Shown: positions 6,653-16,494, counted from the stretch's first letter. The stretch: DNA of 47,427 nt from Treponema sp. (GCA_022640795.1 JALCCK010000014.1:1-47427); one strand, 5' to 3'. Notes: generated by a model from the letters alone, not told the origin. Made by a program: numbers and translations.

Positions 6653-7828
6653 AATCCATTTAGCGGTGTCGTTCATATTCTGGGCTATGCGACCGAGCGC
6701 CACGCGTGCCGTTGTTTCTCCGAGCAGAAAACTGACACCGTCGGTCGTTATTTTCGCGCCCGGCCTGTCTGATGCAATACCAAAGACGGCATGACTGTAT
6801 TCGTGTGAAATGAAGAGTTCCGTGCGCGCGCCGTTTATAGCCAGCAAGGTGCATAAAAGCAGCGACCTGCTGTCACAGTCCGACGGTTTTCCCTGTAGAA
6901 CATCGGTAAGCGGTGTAAAGTCGGCGGTGTTCGAGTCCCGTACGAACGGAAAGTTCTGTGTCCATGCAAGCAGCTGTTCCGTTACCGCCGGAAAGGGATC
7001 CTCCCCTGATTTTTTTTCTGTTTCCTGCTGAAGGGCATTGTACAGATCGAAAGCCGGCCGTTTCAGGCGGGCGTAGCTGTCGCGATAAATCATGCGGTAA
7101 TACCGCTGCCATGCTTCTTTCCAGTCCGTACGGTTTGCATAAAGTGTCAGAACCGCATATTCCCGTTCAATGACAAAGTTTTCAGCTTCGGAATCTTCTG
7201 CGTCGATGACGGTCGGTATTTTTCTGTCACCGATTTGTATCGTTATCTGTTCGTCGCCTTTCCCCGGAAAGGCGAATGCCGTAACCGGTCCCGGTTCAAA
7301 GAAACTGCCTCGGTCTATCATCAGGGAATCGAGAACCGATAAAATAAACTGCTCACAGTCATTTTCTTTTTCTTCAGGCGCGTAGCAGAGCAGTACGAGT
7401 GCCGCTTTGTTCCGCGGCATCAGTACTGCAAACGACCATCCTTTGTATACCTGATCGTCGCCCGGCAGCTGCAGCGTAAACGTTGAAAGAACGCCGTCCG
7501 CATTCCGCCAGGTTACCGGCGTTACGTCTCCTTTTGCATTCAGCTTTCCGTAAACGGCCGCGAGTGCATCCGCCGCCGTTCCGTATTCGCCGTTGTCGTA
7601 TATTTTAACGGCAAGCTGTACCGGCAGAATGGTGTGACGGAACAAAAACGCCTTCCCGTCGCTCTGTTTGTCTGCCAGACTGAAAGACGCCGGCAGGTCC
7701 AGCGCATATCCGTACTGCGAGGAAGAGACGATTTCCGCTCGTGCGTGGTACGGGAACAGGAGCACCGCCGCGGCAATAAGGATAAAAGCGTAAAAATTTG
7801 TTGTTTTATTCCGGTCATGTATTGTCAT
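6635..7828 (-). CDS. Exported protein with C-terminal transglutaminase-like fold
   Basis: A 397-aa protein with a signal peptide or anchor (about residues 12-32, FILIAAAVLLFPYHARA). The N-terminal half is a beta-rich region with no motif I know. The C-terminal part resembles the transglutaminase/cysteine-protease fold: PSDCDSRSLLLCTLL puts Cys318 at the head of a helix, as in the GDCDDKA motif of that superfamily, and SHEYSHAVFGI supplies His346. The third residue of a triad is not obvious. AGAGG lies 9 nt before the ATG on the minus strand. It diverges from the pseudouridine synthase gene with only 29 bp between the start codons. The specific function is unknown. Confidence 0.7.
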   Translation of the reverse strand: MTIHDRNKTTNFYAFILIAAAVLLFPYHARAEIVSSSQYGYALDLPASFSLADKQSDGKAFLFRHTILPVQLAVKIYDNGEYGTAADALAAVYGKLNAKGDVTPVTWRNADGVLSTFTLQLPGDDQVYKGWSFAVLMPRNKAALVLLCYAPEEKENDCEQFILSVLDSLMIDRGSFFEPGPVTAFAFPGKGDEQITIQIGDRKIPTVIDAEDSEAENFVIEREYAVLTLYANRTDWKEAWQRYYRMIYRDSYARLKRPAFDLYNALQQETEKKSGEDPFPAVTEQLLAWTQNFPFVRDSNTADFTPLTDVLQGKPSDCDSRSLLLCTLLAINGARTELFISHEYSHAVFGIASDRPGAKITTDGVSFLLGETTARVALGRIAQNMNDTAKWIPVKLY

Positions 7829-7850
7829 TTCTGGATACCTCTTCTATTAT
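7822..7850 (+). promoter_or_regulatory. Promoter of the RluA-type gene, leaderless type
   Basis: TTGTCA (7822-7827), a 17-bp spacer and TATTAT (7845-7850), then 7 nt to the ATG at 7858. The -35 overlaps the start codon of the divergent minus-strand gene. Confidence 0.55.
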
Positions 7851-7857
7851 ATTTCGG

Positions 7858-8529
7858 ATGAAAAATATTCCGGTGTTATATGAAAATGAAGAAATTCTCG
7901 TGGTGAATAAAGCCGCCGGAATTCCCGTTCAGGGCGGAGTGTCGATAAAACATCCCCTCGACCGGGAACTTTCAGTACAGCAGGGCTATAAGGTCTATCT
8001 GGTACACCGGCTCGACCGTGATACTGCCGGTATTCTTGTCGTTGCGAAGACTCCTGCGGCCGCGTCCCGATGGACGAAAATACTGGGAAGCGGCGGTGTC
8101 CGTAAAGAATATCGTGCCGTCTGCATAGGGATGCCGCGCGGCGGTATGCAGGGAACCATACGGCAGGCAGTCGTCCAGCACGGACGGACCAGAAACGCGG
8201 TGACCCAGTATAAAATACTTGCAGTGGGAACCGCTGCCGGCAGCAATGCCGCCGGCCCGGTAAAACTTTCTCTTGTGTCCCTTCGGCTCGATACCGGCCG
8301 GATGCATCAGATTCGTATTCACCTTGCAGCGCAGGGAGCTCCGATAGCGGGTGACGACCGTCACGGAGATTTCGGTACCAATAAAATACTGAAAAAATCC
8401 GACGGCATACGGCAGCTGCTGCTTGCGTCCTGCAGTCTCTCGCTGCCGCTCGCCGCAGGTGAAAAAACGTTTACCATACCCCTTCCCGAATACATGCAGT
8501 CCGTAGTTGACACTTTTACCTACTTATGA
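7858..8529 (+). CDS. RluA-family pseudouridine synthase
   Basis: Isomerises uridine to pseudouridine in rRNA or tRNA. Without an S4 domain, the 223-aa protein starts directly in the catalytic domain: ILVVNKAAGIPVQ (13-25) and the catalytic motif HRLDRDTAGIL with Asp53. A later TGRMHQIRIHL motif matches the conserved RxHQIRxH. The target base cannot be assigned by eye. Start chosen at 7858: an in-frame ATG at 7798 lies inside the divergent gene and adds non-conserved residues. No Shine-Dalgarno is present, in keeping with the leaderless promoter. The 3' end of this gene contains the promoter of the rimP-nusA operon. Confidence 0.9.
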   Translation: MKNIPVLYENEEILVVNKAAGIPVQGGVSIKHPLDRELSVQQGYKVYLVHRLDRDTAGILVVAKTPAAASRWTKILGSGGVRKEYRAVCIGMPRGGMQGTIRQAVVQHGRTRNAVTQYKILAVGTAAGSNAAGPVKLSLVSLRLDTGRMHQIRIHLAAQGAPIAGDDRHGDFGTNKILKKSDGIRQLLLASCSLSLPLAAGEKTFTIPLPEYMQSVVDTFTYL

Positions 8530-8535
8530 TACATT
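8507..8535 (+). promoter_or_regulatory. Promoter of the rimP-nusA-infB operon, inside the upstream gene's 3' end
   Basis: TTGACA (8507-8512), a 17-bp spacer and TACATT (8530-8535). Transcription should begin near 8542, about 25 nt before the leader hairpin. Confidence 0.6.
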
Positions 8536-8566
8536 CTAATCGTACATTTTAATTATCGTTAAAGTG

Positions 8567-8591
8567 GACTCGTGAAAGCGGGTCTTTTTTT
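8567..8591 (+). terminator. Leader terminator/attenuator hairpin of the rimP-nusA operon
   Basis: GACTCG (8567-8572), loop TGAAAG, CGGGTC (8579-8584) and seven T residues (8585-8591). It lies between the operon promoter and the rimP start. Hairpins at this place are common before rimP-nusA operons, where NusA can act on its own leader; that link is inference here. Confidence 0.75.
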
Positions 8592-8608
8592 GTATCAGGT
8601 CACAAAGA

Positions 8609-9094
8609 TTGGATTATAAATCATTAGATCAAATTCCGTATTATTCAGATTGCGCCGGGCTGGTTAAAGGACTCGGCTATGAACTGGTTGAACTCCGTAT
8701 TGTGCCGCAGAACCGCATGACGAAGATTCTTGCCGTTATTGCTGCTGAAAACGCAGCTGCAGACATTGGAATCGACGACTGCGCCAAAGTTCACCGGCTT
8801 CTGCTGCCGCGACTGCAGGCGCTGCTTGGAACGGACGACACATATATGGAAGTAACTTCGCCCGGAATGGAACGGAACATTAAAAACGCGGCGGAATTTG
8901 CGTTGTTCATCGGACGCGAACTGCGCGTATGGGACAGACAGAAAAACGACTGGGTCGGCGGAATGCTCGTTTCCTGCGATCAGACATCGCTGACACTTGA
9001 ACTTGCAACTGGAGAATCAGCTGCCGGAACGGAAAAAGAGCAGCTGACTGTTTTATATACGAATATAGCAAAAGCAAAATTCATACACCAATAA
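8609..9094 (+). CDS. rimP: Ribosome maturation factor RimP
   Basis: Cytosolic factor that helps assemble the 30S subunit. The 161-aa protein matches the family in length and order: LVKGLGYELVELRIVP near the N terminus, IDDCAKVHRLLLPRLQALL, and the signature MEVTSPGMERNIKN. The start codon is TTG at 8609 (reads Met-Asp-Tyr-Lys); AGGT at 8597-8600 is a weak ribosome site, so expression may be limited at this first gene. It is the first gene of the rimP-nusA-infB-rbfA-truB operon and is followed by nusA after 13 nt. Confidence 0.93.
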   Translation: MDYKSLDQIPYYSDCAGLVKGLGYELVELRIVPQNRMTKILAVIAAENAAADIGIDDCAKVHRLLLPRLQALLGTDDTYMEVTSPGMERNIKNAAEFALFIGRELRVWDRQKNDWVGGMLVSCDQTSLTLELATGESAAGTEKEQLTVLYTNIAKAKFIHQ

Positions 9095-9107
9095 GGGAGG
9101 CTAGAAA

Positions 9108-10574
9108 ATGCCGTCAGAAATGGCAGAAGCTATCCGGCAATTGACTCAGGATAAGGGTTTTTCGGTAGAATCGGTAAAAAAGACAATTGAAGACATGCTG
9201 AAAGCAGCATATAAAAGAAAATATGGAACAGCAGAAAACGCCGTCGTCCGGTTTACGGACGATATGTCGGATGTTTCTATTTATTCACGCAAGACTATAG
9301 TGGACGGTGTTTACGATCCCGTTATGGAGATAGAACTTGAAGATGCTTTAAAATTGAGTCCGGACTGCGAAGTGGGCGATGAAATAGATATCCTCGAAGA
9401 TCCGAGAAAATTCGATCGTTCCGCAGTTTCAACCGGAAAACAGGCGGCGCATCAGGCTCTGAACGAAAGTTTCAAGGATAATCTGTATAACGAATATAAG
9501 GATAAAGTCGGCGAGATAATAATCGGATATTATCAGCGTGAACACAACGGCAGCATTTATGTGGATCTCGGAAAAGTCGAAGGAATCCTGCCGGTTAAAT
9601 TTCAGTCCCCGCGCGAAAAATACGAAAAAAACGACCGCATCAAGGCGCTTATCGTCGATCTCAAACGGACGTCCACCGGTCTGCAGCTGGTTCTTTCACG
9701 AAGTGATCCCGATTTTGTCCGTTCTATTGTTGAACTTGAAGTACCGGAAGTGTATGATAAAACGGTAGAGATTCAGAAAATTGTGCGTGACGCCGGCTAC
9801 CGGACAAAGATAGCAGTTTATTCGAACCGCGAAGATGTCGATCCGGTCGGAGCGTGCGTCGGGCTCAAGGGAGTGCGTATTCAGAACGTTATCCGCGAAT
9901 TGTACGGAGAAAAAATCGACGTGCTCAAGTATGACCCCGATCCGGCCGTTTTTATAAAAAACGCGCTTTCACCGGCGGAAGTGAGCCGGGTGATAATAGT
10001 CGATGCGGACAAACGTCAGGCACTTGCCGTCGTCCCCGAAAACCAGTTTTCGCTTGCCATCGGAAAACAGGGGCAGAACGTGCGGCTCGCGAACAGACTG
10101 TGCGACTGGAGTATTGATGTAAAGACTGAAGCACAGGTTGCGGAAATGGATCTTTCCGATATACAGACGAATCAGGCGGTCCGCAAACTGTTCAGCGATG
10201 ATATTCCCGAAAAAGAGGCGGAAACTGAGATTACGACGGTTGCGGAACTGCCGGGTGTCGACAAAAACGTTGCGGAATTATTGCAGGAATCCGGAATAGA
10301 CGATATTGAGAAATTCATTGAATCCGTTGATGACGGTTCCGTTTATAAAATAGAAGGTCTTACTGCACAGGAAATAGAAGCAGTGAACGACATCATCAAA
10401 AGTACGGTGGAATTCGTCGAAGAAGAACCTGCGGCGGTTCCCGAAGGTGAAACCGGGCCGGAAACGGCTGAAGAAGAATATTTCTGCCCGGAATGTGGTG
10501 CAAAAATTACACTCGATATGACACATTGTCCCAAGTGCGGTGTTGAGTTTGAATTCAAAGAGGACGAGGAATAA
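9108..10574 (+). CDS. nusA: Transcription factor NusA with an added C-terminal zinc ribbon
   Basis: Binds RNA polymerase and nascent RNA and controls pausing, termination and antitermination. The 488-aa order is an N-terminal polymerase-binding domain (1-125), S1 domain (about 135-200, SIYVDLGKVEGILP), two KH domains (about 230-345, GACVGLKGVRIQNVIREL and SLAIGKQGQNVRLA) and a helix-hairpin-helix stretch (VAELPGVDKNVAELLQESG). At the C terminus an acidic linker leads to a zinc ribbon, CPECG (Cys460, Cys463) and CPKCG (Cys474, Cys477), which standard NusA lacks. GGGAGG lies 9 nt before the ATG. Confidence 0.95.
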   Translation: MPSEMAEAIRQLTQDKGFSVESVKKTIEDMLKAAYKRKYGTAENAVVRFTDDMSDVSIYSRKTIVDGVYDPVMEIELEDALKLSPDCEVGDEIDILEDPRKFDRSAVSTGKQAAHQALNESFKDNLYNEYKDKVGEIIIGYYQREHNGSIYVDLGKVEGILPVKFQSPREKYEKNDRIKALIVDLKRTSTGLQLVLSRSDPDFVRSIVELEVPEVYDKTVEIQKIVRDAGYRTKIAVYSNREDVDPVGACVGLKGVRIQNVIRELYGEKIDVLKYDPDPAVFIKNALSPAEVSRVIIVDADKRQALAVVPENQFSLAIGKQGQNVRLANRLCDWSIDVKTEAQVAEMDLSDIQTNQAVRKLFSDDIPEKEAETEITTVAELPGVDKNVAELLQESGIDDIEKFIESVDDGSVYKIEGLTAQEIEAVNDIIKSTVEFVEEEPAAVPEGETGPETAEEEYFCPECGAKITLDMTHCPKCGVEFEFKEDEE

Positions 10575-10582
10575 AAGCGTAT

Positions 10583-13363
10583 ATGGCAGATGAAGTAGAA
10601 AAGAAGCCCGAATTTGTGCTGAACAAGAGAAAAAGCGACGGCGGCTCTCAACCTAAAAGGCCCGAATCAGGATCTCCTGAACGACGGCGCGTCGTTGTCG
10701 TAAAGAAAAGGGTTTCCTCAAAAAGCAATGAAAAGCAGCGTGAAGCAGTTCACCCTGTGGTAAGACACTCAAACGAAAAATCTGCCGCCGCTGATGAAGA
10801 CGGAAAGCAGCTGCCGGAAGAAGAGACTTCGCAGAAAACTGCTTCCAGAGACCAGCGTCCGTGGAGAACGAATTCCTTCTCGCTTAATACGACCCGGCCC
10901 AATATCAAGGCAGGTAATCTTTCCGGCCATCCGCGCAGCAGCGGCAGCCGGTATTCCGGACAGCGCGGAAACTACAGCGGTACTTCCGGAGGCAGCAGGG
11001 ACAATTATTCGTCCGGCCGGCAGCGTCCGTCAGGCGGATTTACCGGTACTCAGGCCAGGGAAGGTTATAAAGAACGTGAAAACAGAACCGGTCCGGGTAC
11101 CGGCGGATATCAGGGAAGAAGCGGCGGCTACCAGGGCCGTACCGGCGGGTACCAGGGGCGTACCGGTGGCACGGGCGGTACCGGATTCAGAAACAACCGC
11201 CCTTCCGGCCCGAACGGACGACCCGGTTTTACCGGTCAGCGTCCCGGTTACAACCGGCCCGGATTCTCTTCCGGACAGGGATTCTCTTCACCGGCTCCGA
11301 CGGCTACGAACAAGGGGCCCAGTAAAAAGAATTTTAAAGGGAAAAAGCAGGTATATACCCGGAAGGACAAGGAAGAACGTTTCGACGAGAACCAGTTATT
11401 CAACAAGAAAAAGTCGGTTACTCCCGCAAGCGTAGTTCCGAGATCGATAGATATTATGGAAACGATTTCCGTTTCCGATCTTGCAAAAAAAATGAATCTG
11501 AAGGCTTCGGAAATCATCGCAAAACTTATGTCTATGGGCATGATGGTTACCATTACGCAGTCAATCGATTCAGATACCGCAACACTGGTAGCTTCCGAAT
11601 ATAACTGTGAAGTTCACCTGGTAAGTTTGTACGACGAAACCGTCATTGAAAGCGAAAAGGGAACTGTGGAAGGCATAAAACTGCGTCCGCCTATCGTGAC
11701 GGTTATGGGACACGTCGATCACGGAAAAACAAAAACGCTTGATGCCATCAGAAATACCAATGTGGTCGCCGGAGAATACGGCGGCATTACCCAGAAGATA
11801 GGTGCCTATTCGGTATCGACGCCGAAGGGCAGAATCACCTTCCTCGATACGCCCGGACACGAGGCTTTTACAATGATGCGTGCCCGCGGTGCCCAGATTA
11901 CCGATATCGTCGTCCTTGTCGTTGCTGCGGACGACGGCGTTATGCCGCAGACTGTTGAAGCGATCAACCATGCGAAAGACGCAAAGGTTCCGATCATCGT
12001 TGCGATAAACAAAATTGATAAACCTGACGCGAATCCCGACCGGGTAAAGACGCAGCTGTCGGAAATGGGGCTTACCCCCGAAGACTGGGGCGGCGATACG
12101 CAGTATGTGAACATCAGTGCGCTCAAACGGGAAGGAATAGACGATCTGCTCGACGCTATCCTGCTGCAGGCGGAAATGCTGGAACTCAAAGCCCAGTGGG
12201 ACTGCCGTGCGGAAGGAAAAATTGTCGAGTCCCGCGTCGATCAGGGACGCGGCGTTGTTTCCACCGTGATAGTACAGCGCGGTACGCTTCATTCCGGCGA
12301 CCCCTTTGTTGCCGGTATTTATTCGGGCCGTGTCCGTGCCATGTTCGACGACCGCGGTCAGAAAATTACGGAAGCGGAACCAAGTACGCCGGTCGAAGTG
12401 CTCGGAATGGACAGCATGCCGAACGCGGGTGATCCGTTCCAGGTTACTGAAAACGAAAAAGAAGCCCGGGCCATTTCTGCGAAACGCCAGGAACTGAAGC
12501 GGTTCGAAGATGCAAAAGCGGTAAAGAAAGTTACGCTTGAGAATCTGTATCAGACGATCGATGCCAGCGAAGTAAAAGAGCTGAAGGTTGTTATAAAGGC
12601 CGATCTGCAGGGATCTGCGGAAGCATTGAAGCAGGCGCTCGAAAAACTGTCCACCAGGGACATCCGGCTCGTCGTTATTCATTCTTCGGCGGGCGCGATC
12701 AACGAAAGCGACGTCACGCTTGCAGCTGCCGATTCCAACGCTATTGTTATCGGCTTTAACGTACGGCCGACGCCGAAGGCGAAACTGCTTGCCGACCAGG
12801 AAAAAGTCGAAATCAGAAAATACAATATTATTTACGCTGCCGTTGAAGAAGTCAAACTTGCTATGGAAGGAATGCTGACGCCGGATACGAAGGAAAAGAC
12901 GCTCGGAACGCTCGAAGTACGCAATACCTTCAAAGTTCCGAAGATCGGCCTTATTGCCGGTTGTTACGTCACCGACGGATACATTACGCGGAACAGCAAC
13001 GTAAACGTTATTCGCGACGGTATCGTAAAGGCGACCTGCAAAGTTTCCTCGCTCAAACGATTTAAGGAAGACGCCAAGGAAGTCAAGACCGGCTTTGAAT
13101 GCGGTGTCGGGCTTGAAAACTGGCAGGATATTCAGGTTGGTGATCAGCTTGAAGCGTTCGAATACGTAGAAGTCAAACGAAAACTCGGAGAAGCCCTCGT
13201 CGATCAGAAGGCCGAAGCTGAAAAGAAAAACGCAGAACTGCAGGCGGCGCATAAAGCCGAAACGGAAGAAAAAGCCCGTGCGGCTGCAGAAGAGCTCGCA
13301 GCTGTAAAAGCTGCCGGCAAACAGAAGAAAGCCGCCCGCAAGACTTCGGGAGACAAAGCGTAA
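10583..13363 (+). CDS. infB: Translation initiation factor IF-2
   Basis: GTPase that brings initiator tRNA to the 30S subunit and promotes subunit joining. The 926-aa protein has a long low-complexity N-terminal region: basic ([16 protein letters not shown]) and then Gly/Arg/Tyr-rich with repeated GGYQGR units (about residues 100-240), likely disordered. An IF2_N-type segment ([20 protein letters not shown]) precedes the G domain. GTPase motifs are GHVDHGKT (376-383), DTPGHEAF (422-429) and NKID (476-479). The C terminus ends in a Lys/Ala/Glu-rich tail. It starts 8 nt after nusA, and its stop overlaps the rbfA start (TAATG). Confidence 0.97.
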   Translation: MADEVEKKPEFVLNKRKSDGGSQPKRPESGSPERRRVVVVKKRVSSKSNEKQREAVHPVVRHSNEKSAAADEDGKQLPEEETSQKTASRDQRPWRTNSFSLNTTRPNIKAGNLSGHPRSSGSRYSGQRGNYSGTSGGSRDNYSSGRQRPSGGFTGTQAREGYKERENRTGPGTGGYQGRSGGYQGRTGGYQGRTGGTGGTGFRNNRPSGPNGRPGFTGQRPGYNRPGFSSGQGFSSPAPTATNKGPSKKNFKGKKQVYTRKDKEERFDENQLFNKKKSVTPASVVPRSIDIMETISVSDLAKKMNLKASEIIAKLMSMGMMVTITQSIDSDTATLVASEYNCEVHLVSLYDETVIESEKGTVEGIKLRPPIVTVMGHVDHGKTKTLDAIRNTNVVAGEYGGITQKIGAYSVSTPKGRITFLDTPGHEAFTMMRARGAQITDIVVLVVAADDGVMPQTVEAINHAKDAKVPIIVAINKIDKPDANPDRVKTQLSEMGLTPEDWGGDTQYVNISALKREGIDDLLDAILLQAEMLELKAQWDCRAEGKIVESRVDQGRGVVSTVIVQRGTLHSGDPFVAGIYSGRVRAMFDDRGQKITEAEPSTPVEVLGMDSMPNAGDPFQVTENEKEARAISAKRQELKRFEDAKAVKKVTLENLYQTIDASEVKELKVVIKADLQGSAEALKQALEKLSTRDIRLVVIHSSAGAINESDVTLAAADSNAIVIGFNVRPTPKAKLLADQEKVEIRKYNIIYAAVEEVKLAMEGMLTPDTKEKTLGTLEVRNTFKVPKIGLIAGCYVTDGYITRNSNVNVIRDGIVKATCKVSSLKRFKEDAKEVKTGFECGVGLENWQDIQVGDQLEAFEYVEVKRKLGEALVDQKAEAEKKNAELQAAHKAETEEKARAAAEELAAVKAAGKQKKAARKTSGDKA

Positions 13364-13743
13364 TGGGACAGTATCGGCTCGTGCGGCTGGGTGAACAGCT
13401 GCGGGAAGAAATTTCGGCACTTATTTTACGCGGCCGGATCAAAGACCCCCGCGTGTCGACGTTCCTGACGATTAACCGGGTCGACGTCACGGCCGACCTG
13501 AAATATGCGAAAGTATATGTTTCAAGTTTTCTTGCCGACGCACAGCTGGAAAACGGTGTCGGGGGTCTGCAGAGTGCGGCGGGGTTCATACAGTCCTCGC
13601 TTGCTAAAAAACTGACCCTCCGCCAGTTTCCGCACCTGACATTTATCGCCGACCGCAGCGTTAAAGAAGGGTTCGATATGGTCAAGAAACTGAATGAACT
13701 GGAAGAAAACGAGCATGCAGCCGGAAAAGACGGGAAAGACTAA
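13363..13743 (+). CDS. rbfA: Ribosome-binding factor A
   Basis: Small KH-fold protein that binds the 30S subunit and is needed for 16S rRNA 5' end maturation. The 126-aa length fits. Family signs are LGEQLREEISALILR, KDPRVSTFLTINRVDVTADL, YAKVYVS, and the C-terminal LTFIADRSVKEG. The ATG at 13363 overlaps the infB stop codon by one base, so the two genes are probably translationally coupled. The C-terminal coding region overlaps the start of truB. Confidence 0.95.
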   Translation: MGQYRLVRLGEQLREEISALILRGRIKDPRVSTFLTINRVDVTADLKYAKVYVSSFLADAQLENGVGGLQSAAGFIQSSLAKKLTLRQFPHLTFIADRSVKEGFDMVKKLNELEENEHAAGKDGKD

Positions 13744-14731
13744 CCCGCCGTCGGGTATCGTTCTGTTTGCCAAACGGAGCGGCCTGACCAGTTTTTCCGC
13801 ACTGTTTACTATAAAACATGCGCTTAAAACCGGCAGAGTCGGCCATACGGGAACGCTCGACAGTTTTGCAAGCGGGCTGCTTGTCGTCTGCTCCGGTACG
13901 ATGACCAGAATGGTATCCCGTATTACGGAACTGTCGAAAGAATATGAAGCAGTTCTCAAGTTCGGTGTGCAGACCGACACCCTGGATTATACCGGCAGTG
14001 TCGTCAGAAAAACGGCGCTGCCGCGCCGTGAAGTACTGACCGCGGTACTTTCGGAATTTACCGGCAGTCTGCAGCAGGTCCCGCCGGAATTTTCGGCACT
14101 GCATGTAAACGGTCATCGGGCGAGCGATCTTGCCCGCCAGGGAAAAAAAGTCGAACTGCCTCCACGGAAAATTTTTATCTATAAAAACGAACTTCTTGAA
14201 ATAAAAGAAAGCAGCTGCGGTGTCGAATACGCCCGGATACTGTTCACCGTTTCGCGTGGAACCTATATCAGAAGCCTTGCCCGCGATATTGCCGCCGCCT
14301 GTGGCAGCAGCGCGCATCTTGCCGGTCTGCGGAGAACCCGCGTCGGCAGTTTCCGGCTTGAAGACGCGGCCGGTTCGGATCTGCTCGGCCCGTTTACCAT
14401 CGATACAGCGGCGGCTGCAGCGTACGGGCAGACGGCGGAACCGGCACCCCGGGACCCCGCTGTTGAAGCTGCCCTTCAGCAGGCCGTGTGCGGAAAACTG
14501 CGTCCCATGACACCGGCACTGGCCGCCGAGTGCGATCTGATTCCGGTCACGCTCCGGACAGCGTACGGATCTGACTTTTTTAACGGCAGACAGCTCGACC
14601 GCACCATGTTCACTGATTTTCCGGTCCCGGTACCTGAAACTTCCGCCGCCGTATTTTCAGAAACCGACGGCCGGTTCCTCGGCGTTATAAAAGCGGGGCC
14701 CCGGTTTACCTACGATTTCGTCATACACTAG
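13715..14731 (+). CDS. truB: tRNA pseudouridine synthase B
   Basis: Makes pseudouridine 55 in the T-loop of most tRNAs. The catalytic segment GRVGHTGTLDSFASGLLVV contains the active-site Asp; the usual Pro after Leu-Asp is Ser here. Other signs are SRITELSKEYEAVLKFG, QQVPPEFSALHVNGHRASDLARQG and VSRGTYIRSLARDI. The start is uncertain. I chose ATG 13715 (338 aa), with GGAAG 10 nt upstream; ATG 13694 is also in frame, and both overlap rbfA. The C-terminal 90 residues are weakly conserved and could be a PUA-like module. Confidence 0.93.
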   Translation: MQPEKTGKTNPPSGIVLFAKRSGLTSFSALFTIKHALKTGRVGHTGTLDSFASGLLVVCSGTMTRMVSRITELSKEYEAVLKFGVQTDTLDYTGSVVRKTALPRREVLTAVLSEFTGSLQQVPPEFSALHVNGHRASDLARQGKKVELPPRKIFIYKNELLEIKESSCGVEYARILFTVSRGTYIRSLARDIAAACGSSAHLAGLRRTRVGSFRLEDAAGSDLLGPFTIDTAAAAAYGQTAEPAPRDPAVEAALQQAVCGKLRPMTPALAAECDLIPVTLRTAYGSDFFNGRQLDRTMFTDFPVPVPETSAAVFSETDGRFLGVIKAGPRFTYDFVIH

Positions 14732-14752
14732 TGCAGATTTTGAGGAGGACGG

Positions 14753-15307
14753 ATGAATAGTGCACAATTATTTTTCGTTGCGCTGTTTTGTCTGGGCCTG
14801 CTGCTTGTTGCAGTTCTTTCGGTCAGGAGAACAGGAGCCGCTGCCCGCAGGAATCCTGAAACGGCAGACGAATCGCCCGAACGCGAATTTTTTGAAAAAA
14901 TAGAAAGCGGAAAACAGAAGATGCTTTTTCTCGGTATAGCGTATCCCGTCGACCTGATGATGATAAAAAGTCTGCTGCGCGGAGCCGCTGTTCCGTATTA
15001 TGTGGAATTCGAACGTTTTAACCGGTTGTACGGCGGCGCACTTGCAGCAGGAGGATCATCGACCAACGTCCGGTTGTACATACTGCGCGACGATTTTGAA
15101 AAAGCCCTGCCCGTGATAAGTGATTTTATTTCACAGAAAGCCGTCTCGCTGAAGGACAAAACGCTCGATTCTGGAGCGGTCCGGGCACTGTCGGCCGCCG
15201 CCGCACTGCTTGCCGCAGTTCCGCCGGCAGCCCGGTCACAGCAGATTCTCGGCATACGGGTCTATTTCCCGTCCCCCCGTACCGGAAAGAGCCCGGTGAA
15301 AAAATAA
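14753..15307 (+). CDS. Small membrane protein with a DUF2007-like domain
   Basis: A 184-aa protein with one N-terminal membrane helix (about residues 6-24) and a short Arg-rich segment behind it. The cytosolic part, YPVDLMMIKSLLRGAAVPYY through VRLYILRDDFEKALPVI, has the pattern of DUF2007 domains: a substrate-like helix over many small residues, then a strand and an acidic helix. Function is not known. AGGAGG lies 5 nt before the ATG. It is the last gene of the nusA operon by position (21 nt after truB) and is followed by a strong double hairpin. Confidence 0.65.
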   Translation: MNSAQLFFVALFCLGLLLVAVLSVRRTGAAARRNPETADESPEREFFEKIESGKQKMLFLGIAYPVDLMMIKSLLRGAAVPYYVEFERFNRLYGGALAAGGSSTNVRLYILRDDFEKALPVISDFISQKAVSLKDKTLDSGAVRALSAAAALLAAVPPAARSQQILGIRVYFPSPRTGKSPVKK

Positions 15308-15308
15308 T

Positions 15309-15366
15309 CCGGCTGAAGGAACTGTCGTCAGCCGGGGCGTTCAGGAAACCAATCAGGTTTCCTGAA
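15309..15366. terminator. Double hairpin ending the nusA operon and ilvE
   Basis: An 8-bp perfect stem, CCGGCTGA (15309-15316) with TCAGCCGG (15328-15335), is followed by an 11-bp perfect stem, TTCAGGAAACC (15340-15350) with GGTTTCCTGAA (15356-15366). T-rich sequence follows on the plus side. It sits between convergent genes and can serve both. Confidence 0.7.
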
Positions 15367-15379
15367 ATTCTTTCTTTCG

Positions 15380-16405
15380 TTATTTTATTTCGTAAATCCA
15401 TCCGGCGGGAGCCTTTACGCGCCCCATCTGGATACCGGTCAGCGTATCGTACAGTTTGCGGAGTACCGGTCCCATATCTTCCATGCCGCTCGGGAAACAG
15501 ATCTCCTTATCGTGATCGACAACTTTTCCGATCGGTGAAATAACCGCCGCCGTACCGCACAGACCGCATTCGGTAAAGTCCGCAAGTTCCGATTTTTTTA
15601 CCGGCCGTTCTTCGACTTCGAGATGCAGATAGTCTTTCGCAACCGTCAGCAGCGAACGCCGCGTGATCGACGGAAGAATGCTTTCAGATTTCGGCGTAAC
15701 GAGTTTGTTGTCCTTCGTAACGAACAGAATATTTGCACCGCCGGTCTCTTCTATATATATATGCGATGCCGGATCGACGTACATGTTTTCATCGAATCCC
15801 TTGCGGTGCGCCTCCATGATATTGTACAGGCTCATGGCATAATTCAGACCGGCCTTGATGTTTCCGGTTCCGTGCGGAGCAGCGCGGTCCAGATCGCTGA
15901 TACGGACAGTGAGCGGGTGGAATCCGCCTTTGAAGTACGGCCCGACCGGCGTAACCAGAATACGGAACTGATACTCGTCTGCAGGCTTTACACCGATGAC
16001 GGCGCTGCTCCCGAACATATAGGGGCGTACGTATAACGTCGCACCGGTTCCGTACGGCGGAACCCACGCTTCGTTCGCCTTGATGGTCTTAAGGACAGCT
16101 TCGATGAATTTTTCTTTCGGGAATACCGGCATCTCAAGTCTGCGGCATGAATTCTCCATCCGCTCTCCGTTCAGATCCGGCCGGAACGTCACCGTTCTGC
16201 CGTCTTCGGTCGTATAAGCCTTGAGTCCTTCAAAGCACGACTGCGAATACTGCAGGACACCCGCACATTCTGAAATTTTTACCGTATCGTCAGAGGTCAG
16301 CGTCCCTTCATTCCACGCACCGTTTTTAAATTCCGCAACAAATCTTTTGTCTGTTTTTTGATACGTGAACGAAAGATTTCCCCAGTCAAGATTCTTTTTT
16401 TCCAT
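15380..16405 (-). CDS. ilvE: Branched-chain amino acid aminotransferase
   Basis: Class IV PLP-dependent aminotransferase acting on leucine, isoleucine and valine and their 2-oxo acids. The 341-aa length fits the longer bacterial/eukaryotic type. Signs are QSCFEGLKAY (about 55-64), the PLP-binding Lys184 in GTGNIKAGLNYA, EETGGANILFV, and SILPSITRRSLL. AGGAGG lies 8 nt before the ATG. A good promoter is visible 90 nt upstream. No other branched-chain biosynthesis gene is adjacent, so the gene may serve degradation or the last biosynthetic step. Confidence 0.95.
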   Translation of the reverse strand: MEKKNLDWGNLSFTYQKTDKRFVAEFKNGAWNEGTLTSDDTVKISECAGVLQYSQSCFEGLKAYTTEDGRTVTFRPDLNGERMENSCRRLEMPVFPKEKFIEAVLKTIKANEAWVPPYGTGATLYVRPYMFGSSAVIGVKPADEYQFRILVTPVGPYFKGGFHPLTVRISDLDRAAPHGTGNIKAGLNYAMSLYNIMEAHRKGFDENMYVDPASHIYIEETGGANILFVTKDNKLVTPKSESILPSITRRSLLTVAKDYLHLEVEERPVKKSELADFTECGLCGTAAVISPIGKVVDHDKEICFPSGMEDMGPVLRKLYDTLTGIQMGRVKAPAGWIYEIK

Positions 16406-16494
16406 AAAGCGTGCCTCCTGTGCAACTCGCCCTTAGCCCTTCAGGGAGGGACAGCTGTTCACCTGTTCGGGAATAAGTTTAAAATTATGTACGT

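Noticed and set aside
8507..8535. Promoter as chance sequence inside a coding region
   Set aside because: Kept as a promoter: consensus -35, 17-bp spacing and position just before the operon leader hairpin make chance less likely.
11570..13420. 616-aa open frame opposite infB
   Set aside because: Long only because of infB codon bias; no ribosome site or domain, Phe/Arg-rich like other antisense shadows.
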